From positions 44,456 to 108,455 of the forward strand of contig NZ_JPUA01000012.1 of NCBI RefSeq assembly GCF_002211105.1: 64,000 nt of DNA, given 5' to 3'. Source of the stretch: Halomonas campaniensis (lineage in GTDB: Bacteria; Pseudomonadota; Gammaproteobacteria; Pseudomonadales; Halomonadaceae). The position numbers were made by a program, and so were the translations under genes. The notes under the pieces were generated by a model. It did no database searches, was not told where the DNA came from, and saw only the letters and a list, made by a program, of their open reading frames with translations. Positions 10,127-19,451 of the stretch are shown one piece after another (positions within the stretch are counted from its first letter, which is position 1; the number at the start of each line of letters is the position of its first letter).

Positions 10127-10603
10127 ATGCAATGCGATATCATTCTCCAGCGGCTAAGAGCCGACGATCCTAACGCTGAAATAGTCGCGGGCTGGACATT
10201 TGAGTCCTGGGGGCATTTGCACCCAGGCTTAACGCTGGAAGAGGCTATTGAGCGTTTCAAGGCCGAATGTGGCCAGGGCGGTGTGCCCTCAATCTTTGTG
10301 GCGATGCAAGGCGAAACCCCTGTGGGAACCGCCAGCCTCATTGCTGATGATATGAGTATTCGCCGCGAATTTACCCCCTGGCTGGCCTCCGTATTCGTTG
10401 TGCCTGAATGGCGGGGGCAGGGTATTGCCTCTGCATTGGTGCGCCGGATAGAAGCCGAAGCAGCTACGCATGGCTTTGAGCGCTTCTATCTCTATACACC
10501 TGATCAACAGGCGCTTTATCGACGGCTGGGGTGGCAGGCGTTAGAAAGCCTTGAGTACCGGGGCGAGACCGTCACAGTGATGTCACGGCAGTTGGGGCTT
10601 TAA
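10127..10603 (+). CDS. GNAT family N-acetyltransferase
   Basis: The 158-residue protein has the GNAT core: IFVAMQGETPVGTASLIADDM, then WLASVFVVPEWRGQGIASALVRRIEAEA with the R/Q-G-x-G/A loop for acyl-CoA, and a closing YTPDQQALYRRLGWQALE. The substrate is unknown. It ends nine bases before a LysR gene on the same strand, so the two are probably co-transcribed. No strong ribosome site is visible before ATG 10127. Confidence 0.88.
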   Translation: MQCDIILQRLRADDPNAEIVAGWTFESWGHLHPGLTLEEAIERFKAECGQGGVPSIFVAMQGETPVGTASLIADDMSIRREFTPWLASVFVVPEWRGQGIASALVRRIEAEAATHGFERFYLYTPDQQALYRRLGWQALESLEYRGETVTVMSRQLGL

Positions 10604-10612
10604 GGGGCACTT

Positions 10613-11524
10613 ATGATCAGTGGCCGCGCATTACGCTATTTCGATACTGTGGCCCAGTGTCGTTCGCTGCGCCAAGCCGCTGCCCAGCTGCATATCGCCC
10701 CCACGGCGATTAGCCGCCAGATCGATTTACTCGAACACCAGCTTGGCGCACCGCTCATTGAGCGCGGCCCCAACGGCATTAGCCTGACGGCGGCCGGGGA
10801 GTTGTTAGCTGCCCAGGCGCAGCGTACTCTCCGAGACCTAGAGCGGGTTCAGGAACATATTGCCGATTTGAAGGGCTTGCGAACTGGTAGGGTCAGTTTG
10901 CAGGTGGCGGAAGGCGTTGTGGCTGGCCTGTTAGCCCCAGCGTTAGCCAAGATGGGGCAGCGCTATCCTCATTTGAGTTTTGATATCGGAATCGCCAGCG
11001 CCAGCCAAATGGTGGAGGCACTGCGCCGAGGCGATGCGGATATTGGCCTGTCGTTCTTTATGCCCCGCCATGATGACATTGTGCCTTTTGCCAGCGCCGA
11101 GTTACATCACCATGCCGTGATAGCCCCGAATCATCCCCTGGCCTCAGCTACTGAGGTAAGCCTTCACACCTTGGCAGAGCACCGGCTGATTCTGCCTGAT
11201 GAATCCTATGGTGTGCGCCAAGCGCTGGAACACGCCGCTCATCAGGCTGGCGTTGCTCTGGCCCCTACCTTCAAGACCGCCTCACTGGAAACTCAAAAAG
11301 CACTCGCCCTTAACGGCGCGGGCGTTCTGGTATTGCCACCGATGGCGGTAGCTCGGGAGTGCCAATTGGGTCAACTCGTTAGCATTCCCTTATCTCCTTT
11401 AGAGCTTGAAGCAGCGCGGGTAGATCTCTGCGTTTATCGCCATCGCCAGCGTAGTTTTGCCACCGAGGCGTGCCTTTCGTTGCTGGCAAGTGCCTTACAA
11501 ACACTGCAATCTCCGTCATCTTGA
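10613..11524 (+). CDS. LysR family transcriptional regulator
   Basis: The 303-residue protein has a LysR helix-turn-helix (ALRYFDTVAQCRSLRQAAAQLHIAPTAISRQIDLLEHQLGAPLIER) and a periplasmic-binding-like effector domain from about residue 95. It lies 150 bases upstream of the amidase and symporter genes in the same direction, so it may regulate them, although LysR regulators are more often divergent. Three copies of TGAAAGA-type sequence begin at its stop codon (11522). Confidence 0.9.
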   Translation: MISGRALRYFDTVAQCRSLRQAAAQLHIAPTAISRQIDLLEHQLGAPLIERGPNGISLTAAGELLAAQAQRTLRDLERVQEHIADLKGLRTGRVSLQVAEGVVAGLLAPALAKMGQRYPHLSFDIGIASASQMVEALRRGDADIGLSFFMPRHDDIVPFASAELHHHAVIAPNHPLASATEVSLHTLAEHRLILPDESYGVRQALEHAAHQAGVALAPTFKTASLETQKALALNGAGVLVLPPMAVARECQLGQLVSIPLSPLELEAARVDLCVYRHRQRSFATEACLSLLASALQTLQSPSS

Positions 11525-11557
11525 AAGATATTGAAAGAAGATCCTGAAAGAATAGAG
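11522..11557 (+). repeat. Short irregular TGAAAGA repeats at the LysR stop codon
   Basis: TGAAAGATAT, TGAAAGAAGATCC and TGAAAGAATAG follow one another, the first beginning with the LysR stop codon. They look like a degenerate local duplication. Confidence 0.5.
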
Positions 11558-11674
11558 TGCACACAAAAAGTGGACACGCTGAAGTCAATATTGAAATAGC
11601 AGAGTGCGCTATGTGGGTTCATGCTGAGGTTATTGATAGCAACAGTCTGATAACAACAGCAAAAAGGTAATGTG

Positions 11675-13084
11675 ATGCCTGAACTACACCAACTCACCGC
11701 CACTCAATTAATTGATGGCTACCGCGCTAAAACGTTTTCCCCTTATGAGCTGGCGGATGCCTTGGTTAAGCATGTAGCCCGGTGGGAGCCGCACATTAAC
11801 GCGCTGTATGCCTATCAGCCCGATGGCTTCATGCAAGCAGCAGAAGCGTCTACCCAGCGCTGGGCAAAAGGCGAGCCAAGCGGCGCTTTGGATGGTGTCC
11901 CGGTCACCCTTAAAGAGTTGATTGCAACGAAAGGTATGCCGGTACCGGTAGGCACCGGTCTGGGAGAGCAGACGGCTGCCACTGAGGATGCCCCACCAGC
12001 CGCGCGTCTAGCAGAAGACAACGCCTTGCTGTTGGCAAAAACTACCTGCCCCGATTTTGGCATGCTCTCATCCGGGCTCTCGTCGTTTCATGGTTTAACC
12101 CGCAACCCCTGGAACTTAGCCTGTAATACCGGCGGTTCAAGCGCGGGGGCGGGCGCTGCGGCGGCCGCGGGGCTTGGGCCGCTGCATGTGGGCACCGATA
12201 TTGGTGGCTCGGTACGCCTGCCAGCGGCGTGGTGCGGCGTCATCGGCTTTAAGCCCACCCTAGGCCGGGTACCGATAGACCCTTATTATGTAGGCCGCTG
12301 TGCTGGGCCAATGACTCGTAGCGTCGAGGATGCCGCGCTTATGATGATAGCGCTTGCTCGTACGGATCGGCGCGACGCGATGCGCCTGCCGCCGGAAACG
12401 GTTGACTGGATGGATCTGGAACTCGACGTTAAAGGTTTGCGAGTGGGTGTGATGATGGAGGCGGGTTGCGGGTTAGCTTTGGATGATGAGATTCGCCACC
12501 ACGTAGAACAGACCGCAAAGCAGTTGGAAGCCGCTGGGGCAACGCTGGTGCCGCTGGCGCCAGTGCTGACCCGGGAAATGCTGGATGGGCTGGATCACTT
12601 CTGGCAAGCCCGACAGTGGAGCGAGCTGTTAAAGCTCTCGCCAGAAGAGCGTGAGCAGGTATTGCCCGCCATTTTAGCCTGGGCCGACGCTGGCGCGCGC
12701 TTAAGTGGCGTAGAGGCGGTGCAAGGTTTTCAGCAAACCATGGTGATGCGACGCGCCACCGAAGCCGTGTTTGATAAGGTCGATGCGGTGATGTCACCCA
12801 CCACACCCAACATTGCCTTTCCGGCCGAGTGGCCATCGCCCACCAACGATCCGCGCCAGCCCTTTGAGCATATTGCCTATACCGTGCCGTGGAATATGGG
12901 TGAGCAGCCTGCGATCTCGCTCAATGCGGGATTTAGCCGTGGAGATATGCCCATTGGCGTGCAGTTGGTTGGCCCACGTTTTGCCGATCACTTTGTGCTG
13001 AAGCTTGCGCGGCAATTAGAAGCGCGCTTAGCCTTGCCAGCTCGCTGGCCTGCGCTGCCAGACGGTAAATCGGCTGTTCTATAA
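11675..13084 (+). CDS. Amidase (amidase signature family)
   Basis: ATG 11675 gives 469 residues; a GTG directly before it is a possible start, but AAGG at 11664-11667 is seven bases from the ATG. The signature is complete: Lys at about 80 in VPVTLKEL, CNTGGSSAGAGAAAAAG with the bridging Ser near 155, and TDIGGSVRLPAAWCGVIGFKPT with the nucleophile Ser near 179. It should hydrolyse an amide to acid and ammonia in the cytoplasm. The next two genes encode a symporter, so the pair may take up and hydrolyse an amide substrate; this is inference. Confidence 0.92.
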   Translation: MPELHQLTATQLIDGYRAKTFSPYELADALVKHVARWEPHINALYAYQPDGFMQAAEASTQRWAKGEPSGALDGVPVTLKELIATKGMPVPVGTGLGEQTAATEDAPPAARLAEDNALLLAKTTCPDFGMLSSGLSSFHGLTRNPWNLACNTGGSSAGAGAAAAAGLGPLHVGTDIGGSVRLPAAWCGVIGFKPTLGRVPIDPYYVGRCAGPMTRSVEDAALMMIALARTDRRDAMRLPPETVDWMDLELDVKGLRVGVMMEAGCGLALDDEIRHHVEQTAKQLEAAGATLVPLAPVLTREMLDGLDHFWQARQWSELLKLSPEEREQVLPAILAWADAGARLSGVEAVQGFQQTMVMRRATEAVFDKVDAVMSPTTPNIAFPAEWPSPTNDPRQPFEHIAYTVPWNMGEQPAISLNAGFSRGDMPIGVQLVGPRFADHFVLKLARQLEARLALPARWPALPDGKSAVL

Positions 13085-13095
13085 AATCACTTTTA

Positions 13096-13127
13096 AAAAA
13101 CGGTCTTTAAAAACGGTCTTTAAAAAC
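13096..13127 (+). repeat. 13-bp tandem repeat downstream of the amidase gene
   Basis: Two exact copies of AAAAACGGTCTTT (13096-13108 and 13109-13121) are followed by AAAAAC (13122-13127), between the amidase stop and the DUF3311 start. Confidence 0.85.
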
Positions 13128-13142
13128 TAAGGGGGAACTCTT

Positions 13143-13370
13143 ATGGGACGTTTGTTGGTGCTGCCTACCTCCCGAGCGGGCTGGGGGCTGTTAATTGCGT
13201 TTGTGGCGCTGGTGCTGGCAGGCACATGGCCGGTGATTGGTTTAGTGAACCGGGCCACCTTGGTGATGGGCTTGCCGCTGATAGTTGTGTGGAGCTACCT
13301 GGTAATTTTTGCCTGCGTGGTGGTGATGCTGATCGGCAACCGCATTGTGGAGCGAGATGACCATGAATAG
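13143..13370 (+). CDS. Small DUF3311-like membrane protein
   Basis: The 75-residue protein has two membrane spans (WGLLIAFVALVLAGTWPVIGLVN and LPLIVVWSYLVIFACVVVMLI) and a charged end, NRIVERDDHE. Small proteins of this type (DUF3311) are commonly encoded just before sodium:solute symporters. Its end overlaps the symporter start, so translation is coupled. It may be an accessory subunit, but no function is established. GGGGGA upstream fits a ribosome site for ATG 13143. Confidence 0.75.
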   Translation: MGRLLVLPTSRAGWGLLIAFVALVLAGTWPVIGLVNRATLVMGLPLIVVWSYLVIFACVVVMLIGNRIVERDDHE

Positions 13371-14856
13371 CCCCTGGCCACTGTTGATTACCTTGACCTA
13401 TGTCGCTATCGCCATGGTGATTGGCCTACGCGCCAGGGCAGGGCGCTCCATGAATAGCCTGGAGGAGTGGGGCGTGGCGGGGCGTAGCATGGGGCCGGTG
13501 ACGCTCTACCTGCTGATCGCCGCCGGTAGTGTAAGTGCTTACACCTTTATGGGCGCACCCGGCTGGGCTTACTCCAAAGGCGTCGCGGTGTTTTATGTGG
13601 CGATTTATCTTGCTTACCTGGCGTTGGTGGCGTGGTACTTCGGGCCGAAGGTGTGGCAGTTTGGCGAGCAGTTTGGTCATGTTACCCAGGCAAGCGCCAT
13701 TTCAGACCGCTACCAAAGCCCCGCGTTGGGTGCGCTGGCGGCGCTCGTGATGGCAATTGGCTCTATTGCCTACGCGGTACTGCAAACCATTGGCTCAGCC
13801 TATATTCTGTTTGTGATGAGCGGCGGTTTGATTCCTATTTGGCTAGGTGTCGTGCTGGTACTGGCTTGCATAGCCGTCTATCTCTACGCCAGTGGTCAGC
13901 GGGCGATTGGTCGCACCAATGCCTTTCAAGGCGTGTTGATGCTGATAGTGGCTTGGGCCGTTGGCCTTTGGGCCATGCATAGCGCAACCGGTGGCTTAAG
14001 TTTCGCTGGGGTATTCGAGCGCATTCAGGCCGAGCATAGTGAGTTTCTCACCCTGCCAGGCGCAGGCGGCGATATGAGCTTTAGTTTCTGGACGACCTCG
14101 ATCATCGTTTCCATGTTCTCATTTATGCCGCCGGTGTGGACGCAGTGGATGAGTGCGGCTTCGGCACGCACTATCCGTCGTAGCGCGACGTGGCTGCCTA
14201 CGTATTACGTGGTTATTCTGCCTATGGTCGTTGTAGGCTTTATCGGGATCTTTTCGCTGCCTGACCTGGCCCGAGCAGACACTGTGGTACTTGAGTATGC
14301 CATGCAGCACTTGCCGGTAGTATTAGTGGGATTGCTAGGTGCGGGTACCCTGGCGGCCTCAATGTCTTCCAGCGAGCCATTTATTCATTCGGTATCGCTG
14401 TCGCTGAGCAAAGATGTTCTTCAGCCGGTGCTAAAGCTCTCTGATGGCGTGACCGGAAAGCTCGCCCGGCTGCTGATTCTGCCCATTATGTTCTTCGTGG
14501 TCGCGCCGCTGGCAATTGCCGAGCCCGGCAGTTTGGTGATGATTCTGTTAGTGGGGCTGGGGTTTGCCTCCCAGGTACTGCCTGCCTTTATCGGCATGTT
14601 CTTTTGGCCGCGGGCTTCTCGCTTGGGTGTCATGGCGGGCATCGTGGTAGGTTTTTTGATCACCACGGCATTTACTCTCCTTTGGCCACACCCACTGGGT
14701 ATTCACGCGGGCTTCTGGGGGCTGATGCTCAATCTGCCGGTATTTGTCGCCGTCTCTTTGATGACGCCTGCTACCCACGCTGAGGTGGTGGAGCGTTTCT
14801 TCAGAATTGCCGCTCCAAGAGGTTTTACCCAGCGGGGATGTAGAGCTGCGGGGTGA
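13357..14856 (+). CDS. Sodium:solute symporter family transporter (SSS)
   Basis: With ATG 13357 the protein is 499 residues; ATG 13363 is equally possible, while the TTG at 13345 has no support. It has about 13 membrane segments and SSS motifs: SLEEWGVAGRSMGPVTLYLLIAAGSVSAYTFMGAPGWAYSKG near the start, and SASARTIRRSATWLP and GAGTLAASMSSSEPFIHSVSLSLSKD later. It should import an organic solute with sodium, which fits a halophile. It overlaps the DUF3311 gene and follows the amidase gene, so the substrate may be an amide or a product of amide hydrolysis. Confidence 0.9.
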   Translation: MTMNSPWPLLITLTYVAIAMVIGLRARAGRSMNSLEEWGVAGRSMGPVTLYLLIAAGSVSAYTFMGAPGWAYSKGVAVFYVAIYLAYLALVAWYFGPKVWQFGEQFGHVTQASAISDRYQSPALGALAALVMAIGSIAYAVLQTIGSAYILFVMSGGLIPIWLGVVLVLACIAVYLYASGQRAIGRTNAFQGVLMLIVAWAVGLWAMHSATGGLSFAGVFERIQAEHSEFLTLPGAGGDMSFSFWTTSIIVSMFSFMPPVWTQWMSAASARTIRRSATWLPTYYVVILPMVVVGFIGIFSLPDLARADTVVLEYAMQHLPVVLVGLLGAGTLAASMSSSEPFIHSVSLSLSKDVLQPVLKLSDGVTGKLARLLILPIMFFVVAPLAIAEPGSLVMILLVGLGFASQVLPAFIGMFFWPRASRLGVMAGIVVGFLITTAFTLLWPHPLGIHAGFWGLMLNLPVFVAVSLMTPATHAEVVERFFRIAAPRGFTQRGCRAAG

Positions 14857-14956
14857 GTGCTGACTTAATCTATTCATGGTTATCGACTACCTTTGTAGCA
14901 AAGTGCTTATAGGTACCAGCGCTTCTAATGATACTTGCACCAACAAAGGCAACGTA

Positions 14957-16279
14957 ATGAGCCATGCATTGACTGGACATAACCGCCCTCAGCGGGTGAT
15001 TGAGGCAACCCAACAGGCAAATAACACCTTGCCAACGGCCACTCGCCAAGCTAAGTACGCCAAAATGGCTGCGTCGCCCTACCGCTTTTTCCGCGGCAGC
15101 AATCATCTGTACTGGAATGATGTATGGCACGATTGGCGTTTTGCCCTTTTTGGCGGCTGGCCGGAGACCCAAACCTGGTTGCAGGGCGACGCCCACGTCT
15201 ATAATTTTGGCGCTTATGGTCATCATGATGATCAAGTGCGCTACGGCATGGATGACTTCGATGATGCGCTGATTGGCGACTACCAATATGACCTGTGGCG
15301 GTTGGCTATCAGCGTCGTATTAGATGCTCGTGAAAATGCTGAGCTGGATCCAAAAGCGATTGATAAAGCGCTAAAAAAGTTAATAAAGGGCTATTACCAA
15401 ACCCTGGCGCACCATGTTGACGGCAAACCTGTTCACGCCGTGACCCTTGATAGCGCCAAAGGCACGCTTAAGCCCTTTATGAGCAAAGTTGCCGATAAGC
15501 AGAGCCGTGCGCGCATGCTCGAAAAGTGGACGACCCTGGATGAGCAGAAAGGCCGCCAGTTCACCGAGCGGCCTGGCAAACTGGCTAACCTACCGGCGGA
15601 TGTGGCCAGCCAGTTGCGCCGCCTAATTGAGCAGGAGTACCAACAAACGCTGCAACAGGCGGTTAAAGAGAGTGATTCCCACCATTTTCGCGTCAAGGAT
15701 ACGGCACGGCGTTTGGATGCAGGCACCGGTTCGTTGGGTGTGGAACGCTATTACGTCTTGATTGAGGGCGGTGTTGAGCACGAGCACGATGACATTATCC
15801 TGGATGTCAAAGAGCAGGTGCCTCCAGAAGCATTTCGTTTAATGGATAAACACCAGCAGCAGGCGTGGCGTAAATTGTTTCCTAACGAGGCCATCCGCCA
15901 TGCAGCTGCTTTCCACGCCATTGCCGAGCACCCGGACGCTTATCTCGGCTGGCTAACCATGAACGGAAAGGTGTTTTCGGTGCGTGAGCGCTCGCCGTTC
16001 AAGAAAGACTTTCCGACCCATAAACTTTCGGGCGGTAAGTCATATCGAAAACTGGCCCAGCAGTGGGGAGAAATTCTCGCCCGTGAACATCTGCGCGGTG
16101 CCCAGGCGCTTAACCAGGGGGACTCAACACGCTTTGCCAAGGCCGTTGGCCAGCGATTAAAAGGGCGTGAAGAGCTGTTTGTTGAGGTGGTGTCGACACT
16201 GGCGGTGGCTTACGCTGACTGCACAGAGCAGGATTATGCGGTGTTTATCGATCATTTTCTGGCCGCGGGTTCTGCTTAA
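14957..16279 (+). CDS. DUF2252 family protein
   Basis: ATG 14957 has AAAGG seven bases upstream and gives 440 residues; the longer frame from 14876 lacks support. Conserved DUF2252 blocks are present: MAASPYRFFRGSNHLYWNDV, QGDAHVYNFGAYG, YGMDDFDDALIGDYQYDLWRLAISV, and LGVERYYVLIEGG. The GDxHxxNFG and DDFDD patterns recall the phosphotransferase fold of aminoglycoside kinases, so an ATP-dependent activity is possible, but no function is proven. It stands alone between the symporter and a convergent cyclase gene. Confidence 0.88.
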   Translation: MSHALTGHNRPQRVIEATQQANNTLPTATRQAKYAKMAASPYRFFRGSNHLYWNDVWHDWRFALFGGWPETQTWLQGDAHVYNFGAYGHHDDQVRYGMDDFDDALIGDYQYDLWRLAISVVLDARENAELDPKAIDKALKKLIKGYYQTLAHHVDGKPVHAVTLDSAKGTLKPFMSKVADKQSRARMLEKWTTLDEQKGRQFTERPGKLANLPADVASQLRRLIEQEYQQTLQQAVKESDSHHFRVKDTARRLDAGTGSLGVERYYVLIEGGVEHEHDDIILDVKEQVPPEAFRLMDKHQQQAWRKLFPNEAIRHAAAFHAIAEHPDAYLGWLTMNGKVFSVRERSPFKKDFPTHKLSGGKSYRKLAQQWGEILAREHLRGAQALNQGDSTRFAKAVGQRLKGREELFVEVVSTLAVAYADCTEQDYAVFIDHFLAAGSA

Positions 16280-16280
16280 T

Positions 16281-16311
16281 CAGCCAATCGCATGGGCGAT
16301 TACTGAGGCTG
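16281..16311. other. Hairpin between convergent genes
   Basis: Nested inverted repeats, CAGCC/GGCTG outside and AATCGC/GCGATT inside, lie between the DUF2252 stop and the convergent cyclase stop. They overlap the cyclase gene end slightly and lack a U tract, so terminator function is uncertain. Confidence 0.3.
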
Positions 16312-18114
16312 CTGCCTACCGAGCATAAATCCCTGCTCTTCAAGTGTTTCTTCCCAAACGACACAGCGGTTACGGCCGCTGTGCTTGGCTTGATAGAGTG
16401 CTTCATCGGCCAGGCGTAGTAATTTCTTAGGGTCTTCAGTGTGATCAGGGTACGTTGCAACCCCGCAGGAGAGGGTGATTCTACGCAGTGGAGTGCCTTG
16501 ATGGGAAAATGTCTGATGAGCCATGGACGTTAACAGCGCCTTGGCGCGCGTTTCGGCAGCGATTCGAGAAGTGGCGGGCAGTAAGGCAATAAATTCTTCA
16601 CCCCCAAAGCGACAGATTACGTCCAAATCCCGAAGGTGATGCCGCAACATCAGGGCAATTTCCACCAGCACGGCATCGCCTGCGTCATGACCGAAATCGT
16701 CATTGATTCGCTTGAAGTGATCCACATCCATCATCAGCACGGAAAGATAACTGGCATGCTGCTTTACGCGCTGGCACTGGTGTTCGAATGCCATATCGAA
16801 ATGACGGCGGTTATGCAGGCCTGTTAGCGGATCCTTGCGTGAGAGGCCTTCCAGTTCTTGCACTAACCGGTCAAGGTCGGCGGTTCGCGCTGCAACCTGC
16901 TGCTCAAGGGTCTCGTTGGCCATCGCCAACTGCTGCTGTGTATGCCGGTAGTGCCACAGAAAAATAGCCGCGTTAGCTAAAGAAAAAGCCAATGAGCCGT
17001 AGCTCAAGGGCACACTGCGCCAGTCCACAAAACCATGGGCGACCACCATGTCAGCCAACAGCAGCGGGGCAAAAAAAGTAAAACTCACTACCAGGAGTCG
17101 TTGTTCCAGAGAGAGCCGCTGAAAGCGCATGAGCGCGAGCGCCAACATGATGGGGAGCGTTATCGCCAGCATGACATCGAATACGGGGAAGGTGAGAGAA
17201 AGGCTCACCACCCCCAGTTGAACTAAGCCAATCGCAACAATGAGATACGCCAAATGGCTAATCCACAGGCGTGTTATCCAGCGCCTAGCGGCGCCTTCCA
17301 GCCAGTGGCTGAGCAGCATTCCTAGTGCCACCGGCAAGGTGTAGTAGCTGCCGGCACGGAGGGTGTCCCAGGCCAGTGGCCCATCGGCAATAAATTGACG
17401 AGCAGGCGTCTCAGCCAGCAGCATTAACCCCGATGCGTAGGCAAACAACGCAATAGACCCGAAACCACGACGCTCAGGGCCTATTAACGCGAAAATGGTG
17501 GCCAGGATAGCGAGTACCAAGACCAACGCACTGACGCCGAGATCCTGAGCGGAGTCATGAATAACCTGCTTGAGAACGTCAATGCGTTCCATTACCTGTA
17601 CTTGGCCCCATAAGCCAATACTGGTGTAGTAAGAGTAGAAGCGAAAGGTAAGCGTTTGACCGGCGGCATCGTGTGGGAGATCGATCATGTGCCAGGGCCA
17701 GCCTGCAAAATCGCCTTTGCCCTGATCGTCAAACTCACCATATTGATAGATGAGTTCGTCGCCTAGATACACTTGCCCAATCAAATTGATGCTGGTGATA
17801 AAGAGGACTGGGTCGCTCCAGTCACCCGCGGGAAGCGTTGTGCGTAACCAGAGGTGTTCGTGCCCATTGCGACCAGGTGGGTTAGAAGGGGAGTCGATCG
17901 ACTGCCACTCGGTTGAGTCGCTTTGTAGCCATTGAGGGTGGTTATTGCCATCATAAGGAGAGTCGCCCCAGCGATACTCCCAGCTTTGCAGTGGTTGAGG
18001 CAGAGCAGCAGCCTGGAGGCCACTGGGAAGCATCACCAGGATGACCAGGAGAAGAAGTAGCTGAGCATAGTGACGTAGGGCAAGCCAACGTGGCAGCATG
18101 ATGGTCGTACTCAC
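16300..18114 (-). CDS. Diguanylate cyclase with 7TM-DISM-type sensor
   Basis: The 604-residue protein has a signal-like hydrophobic start (residues 10-36, ending LQAAA), a periplasmic beta-rich region to about 190, seven membrane segments to about 400, a short coiled coil (ETLEQQVAARTADLDRLVQELEG), and a GGDEF domain. The active site is GGEEF (VICRFGGEEFIALLP), preceded by RDLD as I-site, so activity is expected. The order matches 7TMR-DISM receptors, in which the extracytoplasmic domain binds small ligands such as carbohydrates. It should raise cyclic di-GMP at the inner membrane. Confidence 0.9.
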   Translation of the reverse strand: MSTTIMLPRWLALRHYAQLLLLLVILVMLPSGLQAAALPQPLQSWEYRWGDSPYDGNNHPQWLQSDSTEWQSIDSPSNPPGRNGHEHLWLRTTLPAGDWSDPVLFITSINLIGQVYLGDELIYQYGEFDDQGKGDFAGWPWHMIDLPHDAAGQTLTFRFYSYYTSIGLWGQVQVMERIDVLKQVIHDSAQDLGVSALVLVLAILATIFALIGPERRGFGSIALFAYASGLMLLAETPARQFIADGPLAWDTLRAGSYYTLPVALGMLLSHWLEGAARRWITRLWISHLAYLIVAIGLVQLGVVSLSLTFPVFDVMLAITLPIMLALALMRFQRLSLEQRLLVVSFTFFAPLLLADMVVAHGFVDWRSVPLSYGSLAFSLANAAIFLWHYRHTQQQLAMANETLEQQVAARTADLDRLVQELEGLSRKDPLTGLHNRRHFDMAFEHQCQRVKQHASYLSVLMMDVDHFKRINDDFGHDAGDAVLVEIALMLRHHLRDLDVICRFGGEEFIALLPATSRIAAETRAKALLTSMAHQTFSHQGTPLRRITLSCGVATYPDHTEDPKKLLRLADEALYQAKHSGRNRCVVWEETLEEQGFMLGRQQPQ

Positions 18115-18396
18115 CTCTTGGTTATGATACTTCTACTGGTCAGTGCTTCAACCGGTGTCTACCGATGGGGTGGTGAGCGCAAAAGCAAGCACTTATTTTT
18201 GGCGTCAGTTTACGGTGTTAGGTAATGGTGACACCTCCAGCACTCTATAGCGCTCAAAGGTTAAAACGGTATAGCTGGATCTCCCTCGATCCAGCCAAAT
18301 CGTGCTTTGCACCGCCACTATAAATAGCACTAAGCACTCGCGTATTGAAATAGTACTTTTTAAACGGTCAAGCAGTCATTATTAATCGCTACAACG
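18115..18396. other. Intergenic region, one inverted repeat
   Basis: The 282 bases lie between two leftward genes. The one clear structure is a perfect 8-bp inverted repeat, GCTGGATC (18274-18281) and GATCCAGC (18288-18295), with no U tract. The cyclase promoter should be at the left end. No gene is seen. Confidence 0.5.
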
Positions 18397-19449
18397 TTAA
18401 TTGCCCCCTGCAGCGCCACCGACGATGCCACTGCGAAGGTTGTTATCGCTGCCGTTGCCTCTCTTCAGGTGGTTAGCCACGGTGTCCTCCGGTGACCCAG
18501 CCATTTCACGGAACATACCCATAGAGCCAAGCAGGGCAGAGGACTCATAGGGCACAAATACTCGTTCGCCATCTTTTGCCATATTGGGTAGCACCTTGAT
18601 ATAACTCTGCCCCAGCAAGTAGCCCACGACGGTACGTTTGTTCTCTTCGCTATCACCAATAGCACTGAGAACCAGTTTGATGGACTCCTGCTCACCCTGG
18701 GCACGCAGGATAGCCGACTCTTTGTCACCCTGAGCGTTAAGGATCGAGGACTCGCGCTGCCCCTGGGCCATGGCGATCGCCGCTGATTTTTCCCCCTCGG
18801 CTTCGGTCACGGTGGCGCGGCGCTTGCGCTCGGCGGCCATTTGCAGGCGCATGGCAGTCTCCACCTCTTCCGGCATGGCAATATCCTGCACTTCGACCCG
18901 GGAGATTTTGACACCCCACTTGGAGGCAGGCTCTTCCATAGCCGCCTGGATCTCGTTATTCACTTCCGCGCGGGACTCAAACAGTTTATCCAGCTCCATC
19001 TTGCCGACCACTGAGCGCAGTGTGGTTTTGGCCAATACTTCTACGGCTTGGCTCATATTTTCTACTTCATAAACGGCCCGCTTAGGGTCGATGATTTGGT
19101 AGTAGAGCGCACCGTTGATACGCACGGTGACGTTGTCGGTGGTGACCACCGGCTGACCGGGAAAATCCATCACCGTCTCGCGGCGGTCAATGCGGGTTTC
19201 ATCGGAGGTAATGGCGGTGTACTCCTCGCCCATTTTGCGATAACGCAGCATGGTGATTGCGCGAGGCTGCTCAATAAACGGAATAATGATGTTAATACCG
19301 CTTTCTAACACGCGGTGGAACGAACCAAGGCGTTCAACCACCATCACTTCCGATTGACGAATAATAATCAGACCTTTTGAGATGATCAGTACCGCGATTA
19401 CGACGATAATAAGGCTTATCAATAAACCTGGGCTTATAGGTAGATCCAT
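18397..19449 (-). CDS. qmcA: SPFH/band 7 membrane protein, QmcA/stomatin-like
   Basis: The 350-residue protein has one N-terminal membrane span (LISLIIVVIAVLIISKGLIII), then the SPFH domain (VVERLGSFHRVLESGINIIIPFIEQP, DFPGQPVVTTDNVTVRINGALYYQI, VGKMELDKLFESRAEVN) and an Ala/Glu-rich coiled coil (RATVTEAEGEKSAAIAMAQGQRESSILNAQGDKESAILRAQGEQE). It should form large oligomeric cages that organise membrane microdomains and interact with proteases or NfeD. Its start follows the NfeD stop by two bases. The last 30 residues are Gly-rich. Confidence 0.92.
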   Translation of the reverse strand: MDLPISPGLLISLIIVVIAVLIISKGLIIIRQSEVMVVERLGSFHRVLESGINIIIPFIEQPRAITMLRYRKMGEEYTAITSDETRIDRRETVMDFPGQPVVTTDNVTVRINGALYYQIIDPKRAVYEVENMSQAVEVLAKTTLRSVVGKMELDKLFESRAEVNNEIQAAMEEPASKWGVKISRVEVQDIAMPEEVETAMRLQMAAERKRRATVTEAEGEKSAAIAMAQGQRESSILNAQGDKESAILRAQGEQESIKLVLSAIGDSEENKRTVVGYLLGQSYIKVLPNMAKDGERVFVPYESSALLGSMGMFREMAGSPEDTVANHLKRGNGSDNNLRSGIVGGAAGGN

Positions 19450-19451
19450 GG

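Noticed and set aside
18274..18295. Inverted repeat as a terminator
   Set aside because: No U tract on either strand; listed only as a structure in the gap.
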